This document shows, piece after piece, positions 1-5,362 of a stretch of 5,560 bases of DNA (position 1 is the first letter of the stretch; every line of letters begins with the position of its first letter). Position numbers and translations under genes: made by a program. The DNA is from Clostridiales bacterium UBA3277 (lineage in GTDB: Bacteria > Bacillota > Clostridia > Oscillospirales > Oscillospiraceae), in assembly GCA_002362145.1 (NCBI GenBank), contig DETX01000062.1, positions 497 to 6,056 of the forward strand. Direction: 5' to 3'. A model generated the notes under the pieces. That model did no database searches and was not told where the DNA came from. It worked only from the letters and a program-made list of their open reading frames with translations.

Positions 1-212
1 TCCGCCTTCTTCTTCATGCCGAAGAGCTTGCCGTTTTCCTTGGCCAGCTTGTTTTTCTGGGCCGTGCGGCTCTCGGAGGAGGTTTTCAGGGCCCGGATTT
101 TGGCGTCCAGCTCCAGAATGCGGTCCACAATGGCGTCGCAGTCTACTTCCTTGGCCTTGAGCCCGGCCTTTACCCCCTCGGGGTTTTCCTTGATTCTTTT
201 GATGTCCAGCAT
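1..212 (-). CDS. serS: Seryl-tRNA synthetase, N-terminal part (cut by window edge)
   Basis: The first 70 codons are present and the rest runs off the left edge. The product starts MLDIKRIKENPEGVKAGLKA, the typical opening of bacterial SerRS: a short first segment, then the long antiparallel coiled-coil arm that grips the extra arm of tRNA-Ser. Residues 27-60 are heptad-like and charged, ending in a Lys-rich stretch near the arm tip. The catalytic class II core lies outside the window. The enzyme charges tRNA-Ser in the cytoplasm. The ATG at 210-212 is preceded by AAAGGAGAGG with good spacing, so the start is firm. It begins 35 bases after the pspC-like gene with no terminator visible between them, so it is probably the tail of the parAB operon. 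It may also have its own promoter, but I see no clear one. Confidence 0.93.
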   Translation of the reverse strand, partial: MLDIKRIKENPEGVKAGLKAKEVDCDAIVDRILELDAKIRALKTSSESRTAQKNKLAKENGKLFGMKKKA

Positions 213-247
213 ATTACCTCTCCTTTAGATCATGAAAACTTAAATTT

Positions 248-457
248 TTAGTCGGCGTCCACGATGGTTCCGTTGGGCCGGTCGGGAATGATGATCATGG
301 CGATGATGTAGCAGACAATGCCGCTGCCGCCCATCAGGGAAAAGATCACCCAGGCCAGCCGGACCAGGGTGGAATCGATGTTAAAATATTCGGCAATGCC
401 GCCGCAGACGCCGTCAATTTTTTTGTCGGTCTTGGATTTGTACAGTCTCTTTTTCAT
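248..457 (-). CDS. Small PspC-domain membrane protein
   Basis: The product is 69 residues from the ATG at 457. Almost the whole protein is one PspC domain: a basic start (MKKRLYKSKTDKKIDGVCGG), the family's GVCGGIAEYFNID signature at residues 16-28, TLVRLAW, then a hydrophobic segment at about 34-59 ending in IIPDRP. Larger PspC proteins respond to envelope stress; what these single-domain versions do is mostly unknown, so a role at the membrane is inference. A GTG nine bases upstream is in frame. I prefer the ATG because AAGGAG at 466-471 lies 8 bases from it and would overlap the GTG. That ribosome site overlaps the parB stop codon, so translation is probably coupled to parB. The gene sits between parB and serS on the same strand. 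Confidence 0.88.
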   Translation of the reverse strand: MKKRLYKSKTDKKIDGVCGGIAEYFNIDSTLVRLAWVIFSLMGGSGIVCYIIAMIIIPDRPNGTIVDAD

Positions 458-465
458 GGAAGTCA

Positions 466-471
466 CTCCTT
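466..471 (-). promoter_or_regulatory. Ribosome binding site of the pspC-like gene, overlapping the parB stop
   Basis: AAGGAG on the minus strand lies 8 bases before the ATG at 457 and shares bases 470-471 with the parB TAA. It decides the start in favour of the ATG over the in-frame GTG at 466, and suggests translational coupling. Confidence 0.75.
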
Positions 472-1330
472 ACTTTTGGATGGTCATCAGGGTGTCCAGC
501 AGATTTTGCAGGTCCTCCTGACCGTAGAATTCCAGCTCAAAGCGGCCCTTGCGCTTGCCGCTGACGATCTTGACCCCCCGGCCCAGATGGCGGCTGAGCT
601 GCTTCTCGCACTCGGCCACATAGTCCACCTGGAATACTTCCTCTTTTTGGGGGGCAGGCTCCTTGGCCATGTTCTTGCACAGGGTCTCCGTCTGACGGAC
701 GGAGAGGCTCAGGGCGATGATCTTTTTCACCGCCTCCTGCTGCTTTTTCTCGTCCCGGAGGGTGAGAATGGCCCGGGCGTGGCCCGCGGTGATGGCCCCG
801 GACTTGAGCTGGTCCAGCACCTGGGGGCACAATCCCAGCAGCCGCAGGGCGTTTGCCACGGCGGGACGGGACTTGCCCACCTGCTTGGCGGCGTCCTCCT
901 GGGTCAGGCCGTACTGCTCAATGAGACACTGGTAGCCCAGGGCCTCTTCCACGGGGTTTAGGTCCTGCCGCTGCAAATTTTCAATCAGGGCCAGCTCCAT
1001 GGCCTTCTTGTCGTCGGCTTCAATGATTACCGCCGGAATGTCGCTCAAATTCGCCAGCCTGGCCGCCCGCCAGCGCCGCTCTCCGGCGATGATCTGGTAG
1101 TACCCGGAGCCCGTCTCCCGGACCGTCAGGGGCTGAATCACCCCGTGGACGGCGATGGAATCCGCCAGGGCCTGCAATTCCTCCTCGTCAAACTCGTGCC
1201 GGGGCTGGTCGGGATTGGGTTCTACCTTATAAATCGGCAGCAGCTTGTAGGGACCGCTGTCCTGGGGCTCGTCGGTATAGTCGCCCAGCAGGGCGCCCAG
1301 GCCCTTGCCCAGACCTTTGCTTGTTGCCAT
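470..1330 (-). CDS. parB: Chromosome partitioning protein ParB / Spo0J
   Basis: This 286-residue protein has the usual chromosomal ParB length and order. The N-terminal GLGKGLGALLGD box (6-17) resembles the ParA-stimulating tail. The ParB/Srx CTP-binding domain begins near NPDQPR (39-44) and carries GERRWRAA (83-90), the CTP-binding box, then LIENLQRQDLNP (115-126). The parS-binding helix-turn-helix covers about 142-165 (LTQEDAAKQVGKSRPAVANA). A C-terminal dimerisation segment ends in LQNLLDTLM. Known family members load at parS, bind CTP, slide as clamps, recruit condensin and work with ParA in origin segregation. Two perfect parS sites about 1 kb upstream support this. I choose the ATG at 1330 because it has GGAAG five bases upstream and restores the family N-terminus; an in-frame ATG at 1363 would add 11 unrelated residues coming from the palindrome. 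The 181-base gap to parA is unusually long. Confidence 0.97.
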   Translation of the reverse strand: MATSKGLGKGLGALLGDYTDEPQDSGPYKLLPIYKVEPNPDQPRHEFDEEELQALADSIAVHGVIQPLTVRETGSGYYQIIAGERRWRAARLANLSDIPAVIIEADDKKAMELALIENLQRQDLNPVEEALGYQCLIEQYGLTQEDAAKQVGKSRPAVANALRLLGLCPQVLDQLKSGAITAGHARAILTLRDEKKQQEAVKKIIALSLSVRQTETLCKNMAKEPAPQKEEVFQVDYVAECEKQLSRHLGRGVKIVSGKRKGRFELEFYGQEDLQNLLDTLMTIQK

Positions 1331-1335
1331 GTAAT

Positions 1336-1343
1336 CTTCCTTT
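1336..1343 (-). promoter_or_regulatory. Ribosome binding site of parB
   Basis: AAAGGAAG on the minus strand ends 5 bases before the ATG at 1330. It fixes the parB start and lies only 4 bases outside the foot of the large palindrome at 1348-1508, so folding of that element could affect access to it. Confidence 0.7.
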
Positions 1344-1347
1344 CTTT

Positions 1348-1508
1348 GGAAACTCTGAATCAATCACCTTCGGCAGCTGCCGGATCTTTTGCCCCAATCG
1401 TGCGGTTCAGAAAATCGGAAATACATCCCAGTATTCCCCGATTTCCTGAACCTTCGCTTGAGCCAAAATCTCTCGGCATCTGCTCTCGCTGATTGAATCA
1501 GAGCTTCC
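1348..1508 (-). repeat. 161-bp imperfect palindrome between parA and parB, possible structured RNA
   Basis: The gap folds back on itself over nearly its whole length in three blocks. The outer arms are 1348-1366 and 1490-1508 (17 of 19 matching). Middle arms include 1373-1382 with 1474-1483 (9 of 10) and a weaker block around 1386-1394 with 1460-1468. The inner arms are 1404-1424 and 1431-1452, closing a 6-base loop at 1425-1430. Read as parA-to-parB mRNA, at least four differences between arms become G-U pairs: one in the outer block, one in the middle and two in the inner block. In the other strand's RNA they would be A-C mismatches. The foot lies 3 bases after the parA stop and 4 bases before the parB ribosome site. 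No target-site duplication is visible. It could be a dispersed palindromic element, an mRNA processing or stability hairpin, or a cis-regulator of parB; the sequence alone does not decide. Confidence 0.8.
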
Positions 1509-1511
1509 TGA

Positions 1512-2267
1512 CTATAACTTCTTCACAATTTCCTCGGCCATGGCCCGGTAGGCCACCGCCCCCCGGCTGAGCCGGTCGTAGGCGGTGATGGGCAGGCCGT
1601 GGCTGGGGGCCTCCGCCAGGCGGATGTTCCGGGGAATCACCGAGGTGAACACCTTCCCGGGGAAGTGCCGCCGGACCTCCTGGGCCACCTGGTTGCTGAA
1701 ATTCGTCCGGCCGTCGAACATGGTCAGGGCCACGCCGAAGATTTCCAGCCGGGGATTTAACCGGCGCTTTACCATCCGCAATGTTCCCATGAGATCGCTG
1801 AGGCCCTCCAGGGCGTAGTATTCGCACTGGACCGGCACCAAAATGGCGTCGGCAGCGCAGAGACCGTTGAGGGTCAGCAGCTCCAGGGAGGGGGGACAGT
1901 CGATGAGAATCAGATCGTACTGATCCCGGACGGTGTGCAGGGCCTTGTCCAGCTGGAGCTCCCGGTGGTCCGCGGCGATGAGCTCCACCGCCGCTCCGGC
2001 GAGATTGCTGTCCGAGGGGAGGACGTCGCCGAATTTCGTGTGGACGATGGCCAGCTCCGGACTGACGCCGTTGAGGGTCACGTCGTAGGCGCTGTATTTG
2101 ATCTTCCGTTTCTCCACGCCGAGGCCGGAGGTGGCGTTGGCCTGGGGGTCAAAGTCGCACAGCAGAACTTTTTTTCCCAGGTCGTGGAGGGCAGCCGTCA
2201 GATTGACGGCGGTGGTGGTCTTGCCCACGCCGCCCTTCTGGTTTACCACTGCGATTATCTTACCCAT
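1512..2267 (-). CDS. parA: Chromosome partitioning ATPase ParA / Soj
   Basis: This 251-residue protein has the normal length of chromosomal ParA without an N-terminal DNA-binding extension. The deviant Walker A motif KGGVGKTT is at 11-18 with the signature Lys11. The Walker A' region (VLLCDFDPQANAT) is near 34-46 and Walker B (LILIDCPPSL) near 119-128. PVQCEYYALEGL and the C-terminal VIPRNIRLAEAPSHGLPI block are typical of the Soj family. It binds ATP, dimerises on nucleoid DNA and is stimulated by ParB, moving or positioning origins; in Bacillus it also affects DnaA. The ATG at 2267 follows GGAAGGAG at a good distance. A parS site at 2283-2298 lies just upstream of that ribosome site, so bound ParB could influence parA expression. 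The gene follows the zinc-ribbon gene by 35 bases and is probably cotranscribed with it. Confidence 0.97.
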   Translation of the reverse strand: MGKIIAVVNQKGGVGKTTTAVNLTAALHDLGKKVLLCDFDPQANATSGLGVEKRKIKYSAYDVTLNGVSPELAIVHTKFGDVLPSDSNLAGAAVELIAADHRELQLDKALHTVRDQYDLILIDCPPSLELLTLNGLCAADAILVPVQCEYYALEGLSDLMGTLRMVKRRLNPRLEIFGVALTMFDGRTNFSNQVAQEVRRHFPGKVFTSVIPRNIRLAEAPSHGLPITAYDRLSRGAVAYRAMAEEIVKKL

Positions 2268-2282
2268 TTCTTTCTCCTTCCA

Positions 2283-2298
2283 TGTTTCACGTGAAACA
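2283..2298. promoter_or_regulatory. parS: parS site 1, centromere-like ParB binding site
   Basis: TGTTTCACGTGAAACA is present as a perfect 16-bp palindrome matching the classic bacterial parS consensus. It fills most of the gap between the zinc-ribbon gene stop and the parA ribosome site, about 15 bases from the parA start codon. It is expected to be a ParB loading site. Confidence 0.97.
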
Positions 2299-2302
2299 CG
2301 CG

Positions 2303-2683
2303 TCAGGGTGTGCCGGTGGATGTTTCACGTGAAACACTTTCCGAGGTGCTGATGGTGGAGATGTTCGTCGAGGAATAATTCTGCCCCGTGGGCAGCCGCC
2401 GCCGGACCAGCGCCCGGATCACCAGGGCCGAGGAGCCCACCGCCAAAAGCAGCACCACAAGAAACAGCACCGTCAGCGTCCGCAGCCGGGCGCGCAGGAG
2501 CTTCACCTGCTCCTCCGGGGTCAGGGAACGCCGCTTGGCCGTGCGCCGCTGGGCGGAGGATTTCCGGTTGGGGATCTGGATGATGGTGCCGGGCTGGACG
2601 GGGTAGCGCGTCATCTGGGCGAGGCAGTCGGGGCAGAACACCTGACCCTCCGCCGTATCCCTGCCGCATTTGAGACAGGCCAT
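2303..2683 (-). CDS. Uncharacterised zinc-ribbon single-pass membrane protein upstream of parA
   Basis: I do not recognise a named family. The 126-residue product starts with two CxxC knuckles (Cys3, Cys6, Cys17, Cys20), a short zinc-ribbon pattern. A very basic linker follows (about 45-69, with RRTAKRRS), then one hydrophobic helix at about 69-91 (LTVLFLVVLLLAVGSSALVI), a short basic patch (RRR, 94-96) and a Ser/Thr-rich tail. The tail residues SVSRETS (116-122) are encoded by a perfect parS site and its edges, so their sequence is partly fixed by DNA function. The ATG at 2683 has AGGAGG about 8 bases upstream. It is the first gene of the parAB operon, 35 bases before parA. A cytoplasmic metal-binding head tethered to the membrane and linked to segregation is a guess from context; it could equally be an unrelated small membrane protein. 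Confidence 0.85.
   Translation of the reverse strand: MACLKCGRDTAEGQVFCPDCLAQMTRYPVQPGTIIQIPNRKSSAQRRTAKRRSLTPEEQVKLLRARLRTLTVLFLVVLLLAVGSSALVIRALVRRRLPTGQNYSSTNISTISTSESVSRETSTGTP
2321..2336. promoter_or_regulatory. parS: parS site 2, inside the zinc-ribbon coding region
   Basis: A second perfect copy of TGTTTCACGTGAAACA lies 38 bp (centre to centre) from the first. It falls within codons 116-121 of the zinc-ribbon gene, where it encodes part of SVSRET. Paired sites beside parAB are expected to seed a ParB nucleoprotein complex. Confidence 0.96.
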
Positions 2684-2730
2684 GGCCCCACCTCCTCTAT
2701 CTCTTCATCGGCTGATGCGTTCTATCGGCT

Positions 2731-2759
2731 ATTGTACAACAAAATTTTCCGTTCGTAAA
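2731..2759 (-). promoter_or_regulatory. Probable promoter of the zinc-ribbon-parA-parB operon
   Basis: On the minus strand TTTACG (2754-2759) and TACAAT (2731-2736) are separated by exactly 17 bases, in an AT-rich stretch about 50 bases before the start at 2683. The -35 box matches the consensus at four of six positions and the -10 box is good. The fit to a vegetative sigma factor is by eye only. Confidence 0.6.
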
Positions 2760-2801
2760 GAGAGAATGTGAAAAACCAGGAAAAAACCAAGGGAAAATTC
2801 G

Positions 2802-2839
2802 AAAAAAATCAGCGGGCCGGGGGGCCCGCTGATTTTTTT
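2802..2839 (-). terminator. Factor-independent terminator after hflC, symmetric
   Basis: There is a perfect 17-bp stem (2802-2818 with 2823-2839) around a 4-base G loop on the plus strand. The GC-rich core is flanked by seven A and seven T, so it can act in both directions. It begins 13 bases after the hflC stop and separates the hflKC operon from the par operon. The only gene that needs it here is hflC. Confidence 0.95.
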
Positions 2840-2852
2840 GAGACAGGTTACC

Positions 2853-3728
2853 TTATTCGGCGCCCATGAGAATCTGCGCAAGCTCGGAGCTGCCGTCGAG
2901 AATGACGGTCTTTTCGCTGCCGGTGAGGCTGGCCTTCAGGGCGTCCAGGGCCAGGGAGAAGGTGTAGAAGTCCTGCTTGTCGGGGCTGTCGTAGGCCTCA
3001 GCCAGCAGACGCATATATTCCTCCTCGCCCTCGGCCTCCAGCTTGGCGGCGGCGGCCTGGGCGTCGGACACCAGGATGTTCACCTGCTTATCCACATTGT
3101 TGCGGATGATGGAGGCCTCGTAGTTGCCGTCGGCGGTGTACTTCTCGGCCATCTGGTTCCGCTCGGAGATCATCCGTCCGTAGACGGCGTTGAGGTTGCT
3201 CTCGGGCAGGTCGAACTGCTTGATCTTCACATCCTCCACCCGGATGCCGTAGGCCTTGGCCAGGCTGTCCACGTCGGTGGCGATGCTGTCATAGATCAGG
3301 TTGCGCTTGCCGCCGTCCTCCATGTTGATGATGTCCGCCTGGGCCAGGGTGCCCATGACGGTTTTCAACTCATTGTAGGTCAGGGCGTCCAGCCGCTGCT
3401 CGGCCACGCTCTTGGAGCCCAGAGTCTGGTAGAAGAGCTTGGGGTCGGAGATGGACCAGAGGATGTAGCAGTCCACGGTCATGTTCTGCTTATCGGAGGT
3501 CAGCACCTCGGAAGGGGGGATGTCGTAGAGCTGGGTGGCCTTGGAGAAATACTTCACGCTGTCCACGAAGGGGACCTTGAAGTGCAGGCCCGGCTCGGCG
3601 GTGGTGCTGATGATCTTGCTGAACCGGACGGTGCAGGCGTACTCATTCTCCCGGACGGTAAACAGACAGCCCGCGGCCAGCACAGCCACAAGGAGCAGGA
3701 CGATAATCACAATGGCGCTTTTTTTCAT
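2853..3728 (-). CDS. hflC: HflC-like SPFH/prohibitin-family membrane protein
   Basis: This 291-residue protein has an N-terminal hydrophobic segment (about 5-23), then a Band 7/SPFH domain beginning VRENEYACTVRFSKI, with EPGLHFKVPFVDSV at 45-58. A long charged helical region follows (about 180-245), where MISERNQMAEKYTADGNYEA is a recognisable HflC block, and then FYTFSLALDALKASL near 254-268. HflC pairs with HflK in a large membrane complex that in E. coli surrounds FtsH and limits its proteolysis. The start at 3728 has GGAG six bases upstream, and only 3 bases separate it from the hflK stop, so coupling is likely. Oddity: the N-terminus ends in AAGC at residues 18-21, close to a lipoprotein lipobox, so it could be lipidated rather than a plain anchor. 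No ftsH gene is present in the window. Confidence 0.93.
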   Translation of the reverse strand: MKKSAIVIIVLLLVAVLAAGCLFTVRENEYACTVRFSKIISTTAEPGLHFKVPFVDSVKYFSKATQLYDIPPSEVLTSDKQNMTVDCYILWSISDPKLFYQTLGSKSVAEQRLDALTYNELKTVMGTLAQADIINMEDGGKRNLIYDSIATDVDSLAKAYGIRVEDVKIKQFDLPESNLNAVYGRMISERNQMAEKYTADGNYEASIIRNNVDKQVNILVSDAQAAAAKLEAEGEEEYMRLLAEAYDSPDKQDFYTFSLALDALKASLTGSEKTVILDGSSELAQILMGAE

Positions 3729-3731
3729 GGC

Positions 3732-4745
3732 TTACTCCACCTCCTGGGGGGTTTCACCGGAATCCACCAGGCTCTCCAGGGGCAGAAGCATCTGAACCTG
3801 GGAGGCGCTGTCGGAGCCGGTGCTGATATAGAGCTTCACATCGGGCAGGACCTGGGACACGGCCTCGTAGTACATCCGGGACCGGGTGATGCCGGGATTC
3901 TGAGCGTACTGGCCGTACATGGCCTCAAACATGGCCACCTGCTCCACGGCCTGGTTGATCCGCTTCTGCTTCAGGTATTCGGCGTTCTGGGTCAGCTTGT
4001 CGGCTTGGGCCTGGGCCTTGGGAAGCTGGGCGTTCTGGTAGGCCTTGGCGTCGTTGATGACGGTCTCGGCCTTCTGCTTGGCGGTCTCCACGTTCTTGAA
4101 GGCCTCGATGACCTCCTGGGTGGGGGGCTCGGCGTCCTGGATCTTCACATCCACCAGGCTCAGGCCGATGTCATACTGGCTGAGGATGGTGGTGACCAGC
4201 TCCTTGACCTGGCGCTGGATGTCCTCCTTGCCGTCGGTGAGCACCGCGTCCACGCTGGAGGAGCCCACCACATTACGGACCTGGCTCTGGATGAGGTTTT
4301 TCAGGATCAGCTCCGGGTCGTTAGAGGAGAAGAGGTACTGCACCGGGTCGGAGATCTTGTACTCCACGAAGAAGTCCACGTTGACAATGTTGTAGTCGCC
4401 GGTGATCATGGCGCTTTCACTCTCGTTGAAGTCGCTGCCGTGGGTGCTGTCGTAGCCCAACTCGATTTTCTGGTAGACATTCACGTCCACCTTCTGGACG
4501 TTCTGGATGCCCAGGGGGAGCTTGAAGTGGACGCCGGCGTCGGTGACGCCGGTGACCTTGCCGAAGGTGGTCACCACGGCCTGCTGCTTGTCGTCCACGG
4601 TGTAAAAGCAGGTTCCGGCGGCGGCCAGGAGCACCAGGGCCAGGGCCACCGCCAGGATGGTCTTGCCGGTGCGTTTCAAATTCCGGGAGGGCTTTTGGGG
4701 CTTGGGCTGGTTCCCAGGCCAGGAATAGGTTCCGTTTTCATCCAT
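3732..4745 (-). CDS. hflK: HflK-like SPFH/prohibitin-family membrane protein
   Basis: This 337-residue product has a short proline- and lysine-rich cytoplasmic tail (1-27), one membrane helix (about 28-48, ILAVALALVLLAAAG) and a Band 7 domain opening YTVDDKQQAVVTTFGKV, with DAGVHFKLPLGIQNV at 69-83. A helical Ala/Gln/Lys-rich segment (about 215-275) and the HflK-like GITRSRMYYEAVSQVLPDVK (285-304) follow. The protein lacks the Gly-rich N-terminus of proteobacterial HflK. It is expected to assemble with HflC. An in-frame ATG at 4790 would overlap the upstream gene; I choose 4745 because AAGGAG lies 9 bases before it. It starts 22 bases after the DUF1836 gene. HflK rather than another SPFH protein is supported by the tandem hflC and the C-terminal block. 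Confidence 0.93.
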   Translation of the reverse strand: MDENGTYSWPGNQPKPQKPSRNLKRTGKTILAVALALVLLAAAGTCFYTVDDKQQAVVTTFGKVTGVTDAGVHFKLPLGIQNVQKVDVNVYQKIELGYDSTHGSDFNESESAMITGDYNIVNVDFFVEYKISDPVQYLFSSNDPELILKNLIQSQVRNVVGSSSVDAVLTDGKEDIQRQVKELVTTILSQYDIGLSLVDVKIQDAEPPTQEVIEAFKNVETAKQKAETVINDAKAYQNAQLPKAQAQADKLTQNAEYLKQKRINQAVEQVAMFEAMYGQYAQNPGITRSRMYYEAVSQVLPDVKLYISTGSDSASQVQMLLPLESLVDSGETPQEVE

Positions 4746-4754
4746 GTTGCAATT

Positions 4755-4760
4755 CTCCTT
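4755..4760 (-). promoter_or_regulatory. Ribosome binding site of hflK
   Basis: AAGGAG on the minus strand, 9 bases before the ATG at 4745, lies in the 22-base gap after the regulator gene. It selects this start over the longer in-frame ATG at 4790. Confidence 0.7.
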
Positions 4761-4767
4761 TTTTGAT

Positions 4768-5322
4768 TCAGAGTTTTCCCAGGGCGGCAAGAAGATTGTC
4801 GGCCCGGGCCTTGAGACAGTTTGCCTGCCAGGTCAGGAGCATGACCTTCAGCACCTGCTTGAGCTTCTCCCGGGCCCCTTCTACGCTCTCCCGGTAGCTC
4901 TCGGTGACGGCATCCAGTGCCTCATCCAGATTGTCCTCCCGGAGGGACCGGGCGTGGGCGGCCAGGATGACGAATTGGAAGTAGAGCATGGTGTCGTCCA
5001 CCAGGTCGTCGCTCTCGTCGGCCAGGTCGCCGTTGAGGTAGCGCATGAGGTTGAGGATCTGTTCCAGGGGCAGGATGCCCCGCAGAAGGTTGATGTTGAT
5101 GAGGCGGCACACCTGCTCCATGGTGTATCGCTTGCGGACGGGGGGCGCCAGGAAGCCCCGCCTGACCCAGTTCTGGATGGTGTAGGGTTCCAGCCCTGTG
5201 ATGCTGGCCACCTGGCTGAGGGTGAGGCCGCCGGCCAGAAAGAGGGAGCGGAACAGGGCGTCGGTCTGTTCGGCCTCCTCCATGGGGGCGGTGAGGGTGG
5301 TGCCGGGAAGGGTCCACTGCAT
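4768..5322 (-). CDS. DUF1836 family MerR-like transcriptional regulator
   Basis: From the ATG at 5322 the product is 184 residues. The helix-turn-helix spans about 33-56 (LTLSQVASITGLEPYTIQNWV), with the MerR-like wing PPVRKRYTMEQVCRL at 60-74, then IININLLRGILPLEQIL and MRYLNGDLADESDDLVDD (93-110). The NWVRRG, KRY and LNGD blocks match my memory of DUF1836 proteins, small Firmicute regulators whose ligand is mostly unknown. A helical C-terminal half (111-184) may sense a signal or dimerise. There is no Cys pair suggesting metal sensing. An ATG at 5337 is in frame, but GGAGG sits 8 bases before 5322 and the upstream ATG has no good ribosome site. It is the first gene of an operon with hflK and hflC, so it may control them and itself. 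Confidence 0.88.
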   Translation of the reverse strand: MQWTLPGTTLTAPMEEAEQTDALFRSLFLAGGLTLSQVASITGLEPYTIQNWVRRGFLAPPVRKRYTMEQVCRLININLLRGILPLEQILNLMRYLNGDLADESDDLVDDTMLYFQFVILAAHARSLREDNLDEALDAVTESYRESVEGAREKLKQVLKVMLLTWQANCLKARADNLLAALGKL

Positions 5323-5330
5323 GGGAATAA

Positions 5331-5335
5331 CCTCC
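5331..5335 (-). promoter_or_regulatory. Ribosome binding site of the DUF1836 gene
   Basis: GGAGG on the minus strand, 8 bases before the ATG at 5322, favours that start. The alternative ATG at 5337 would overlap this site. Confidence 0.7.
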
Positions 5336-5362
5336 ATTTCAAATCCCTTATCGGATGAGATG

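Noticed and set aside
1331..1363. A longer parB reading from the in-frame ATG at 1363
   Set aside because: The extra 11 residues come from the palindrome foot and the ribosome site itself. The ATG at 1330 has a ribosome site and gives the normal ParB N-terminus.
1360..1479. A 39-codon open frame on the minus strand inside the parA-parB palindrome
   Set aside because: It starts ATG after a weak purine run without a clear ribosome site, and its whole length is explained by the palindrome. It might be translated by chance, but nothing supports a gene.
2802..2839. The symmetric hairpin as evidence for a convergent plus-strand gene
   Set aside because: No plausible plus-strand gene ends here; all real genes are on the minus strand. 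It serves hflC.
3750..3765. GTTTCACCGGAATC, a third parS-like sequence near the hflK 3' end
   Set aside because: It differs from the 16-bp parS palindrome at five positions, including the central CG/TG core, and lies in coding sequence. Probably chance.
2838..4766. A 642-codon open frame on the plus strand, antisense to hflK and hflC
   Set aside because: It is rich in Gly, Leu, Val and His, shows no recognisable domain, and mirrors two clear genes with good ribosome sites. GC-rich third codon positions on the coding strand commonly remove stops from the antisense frame.
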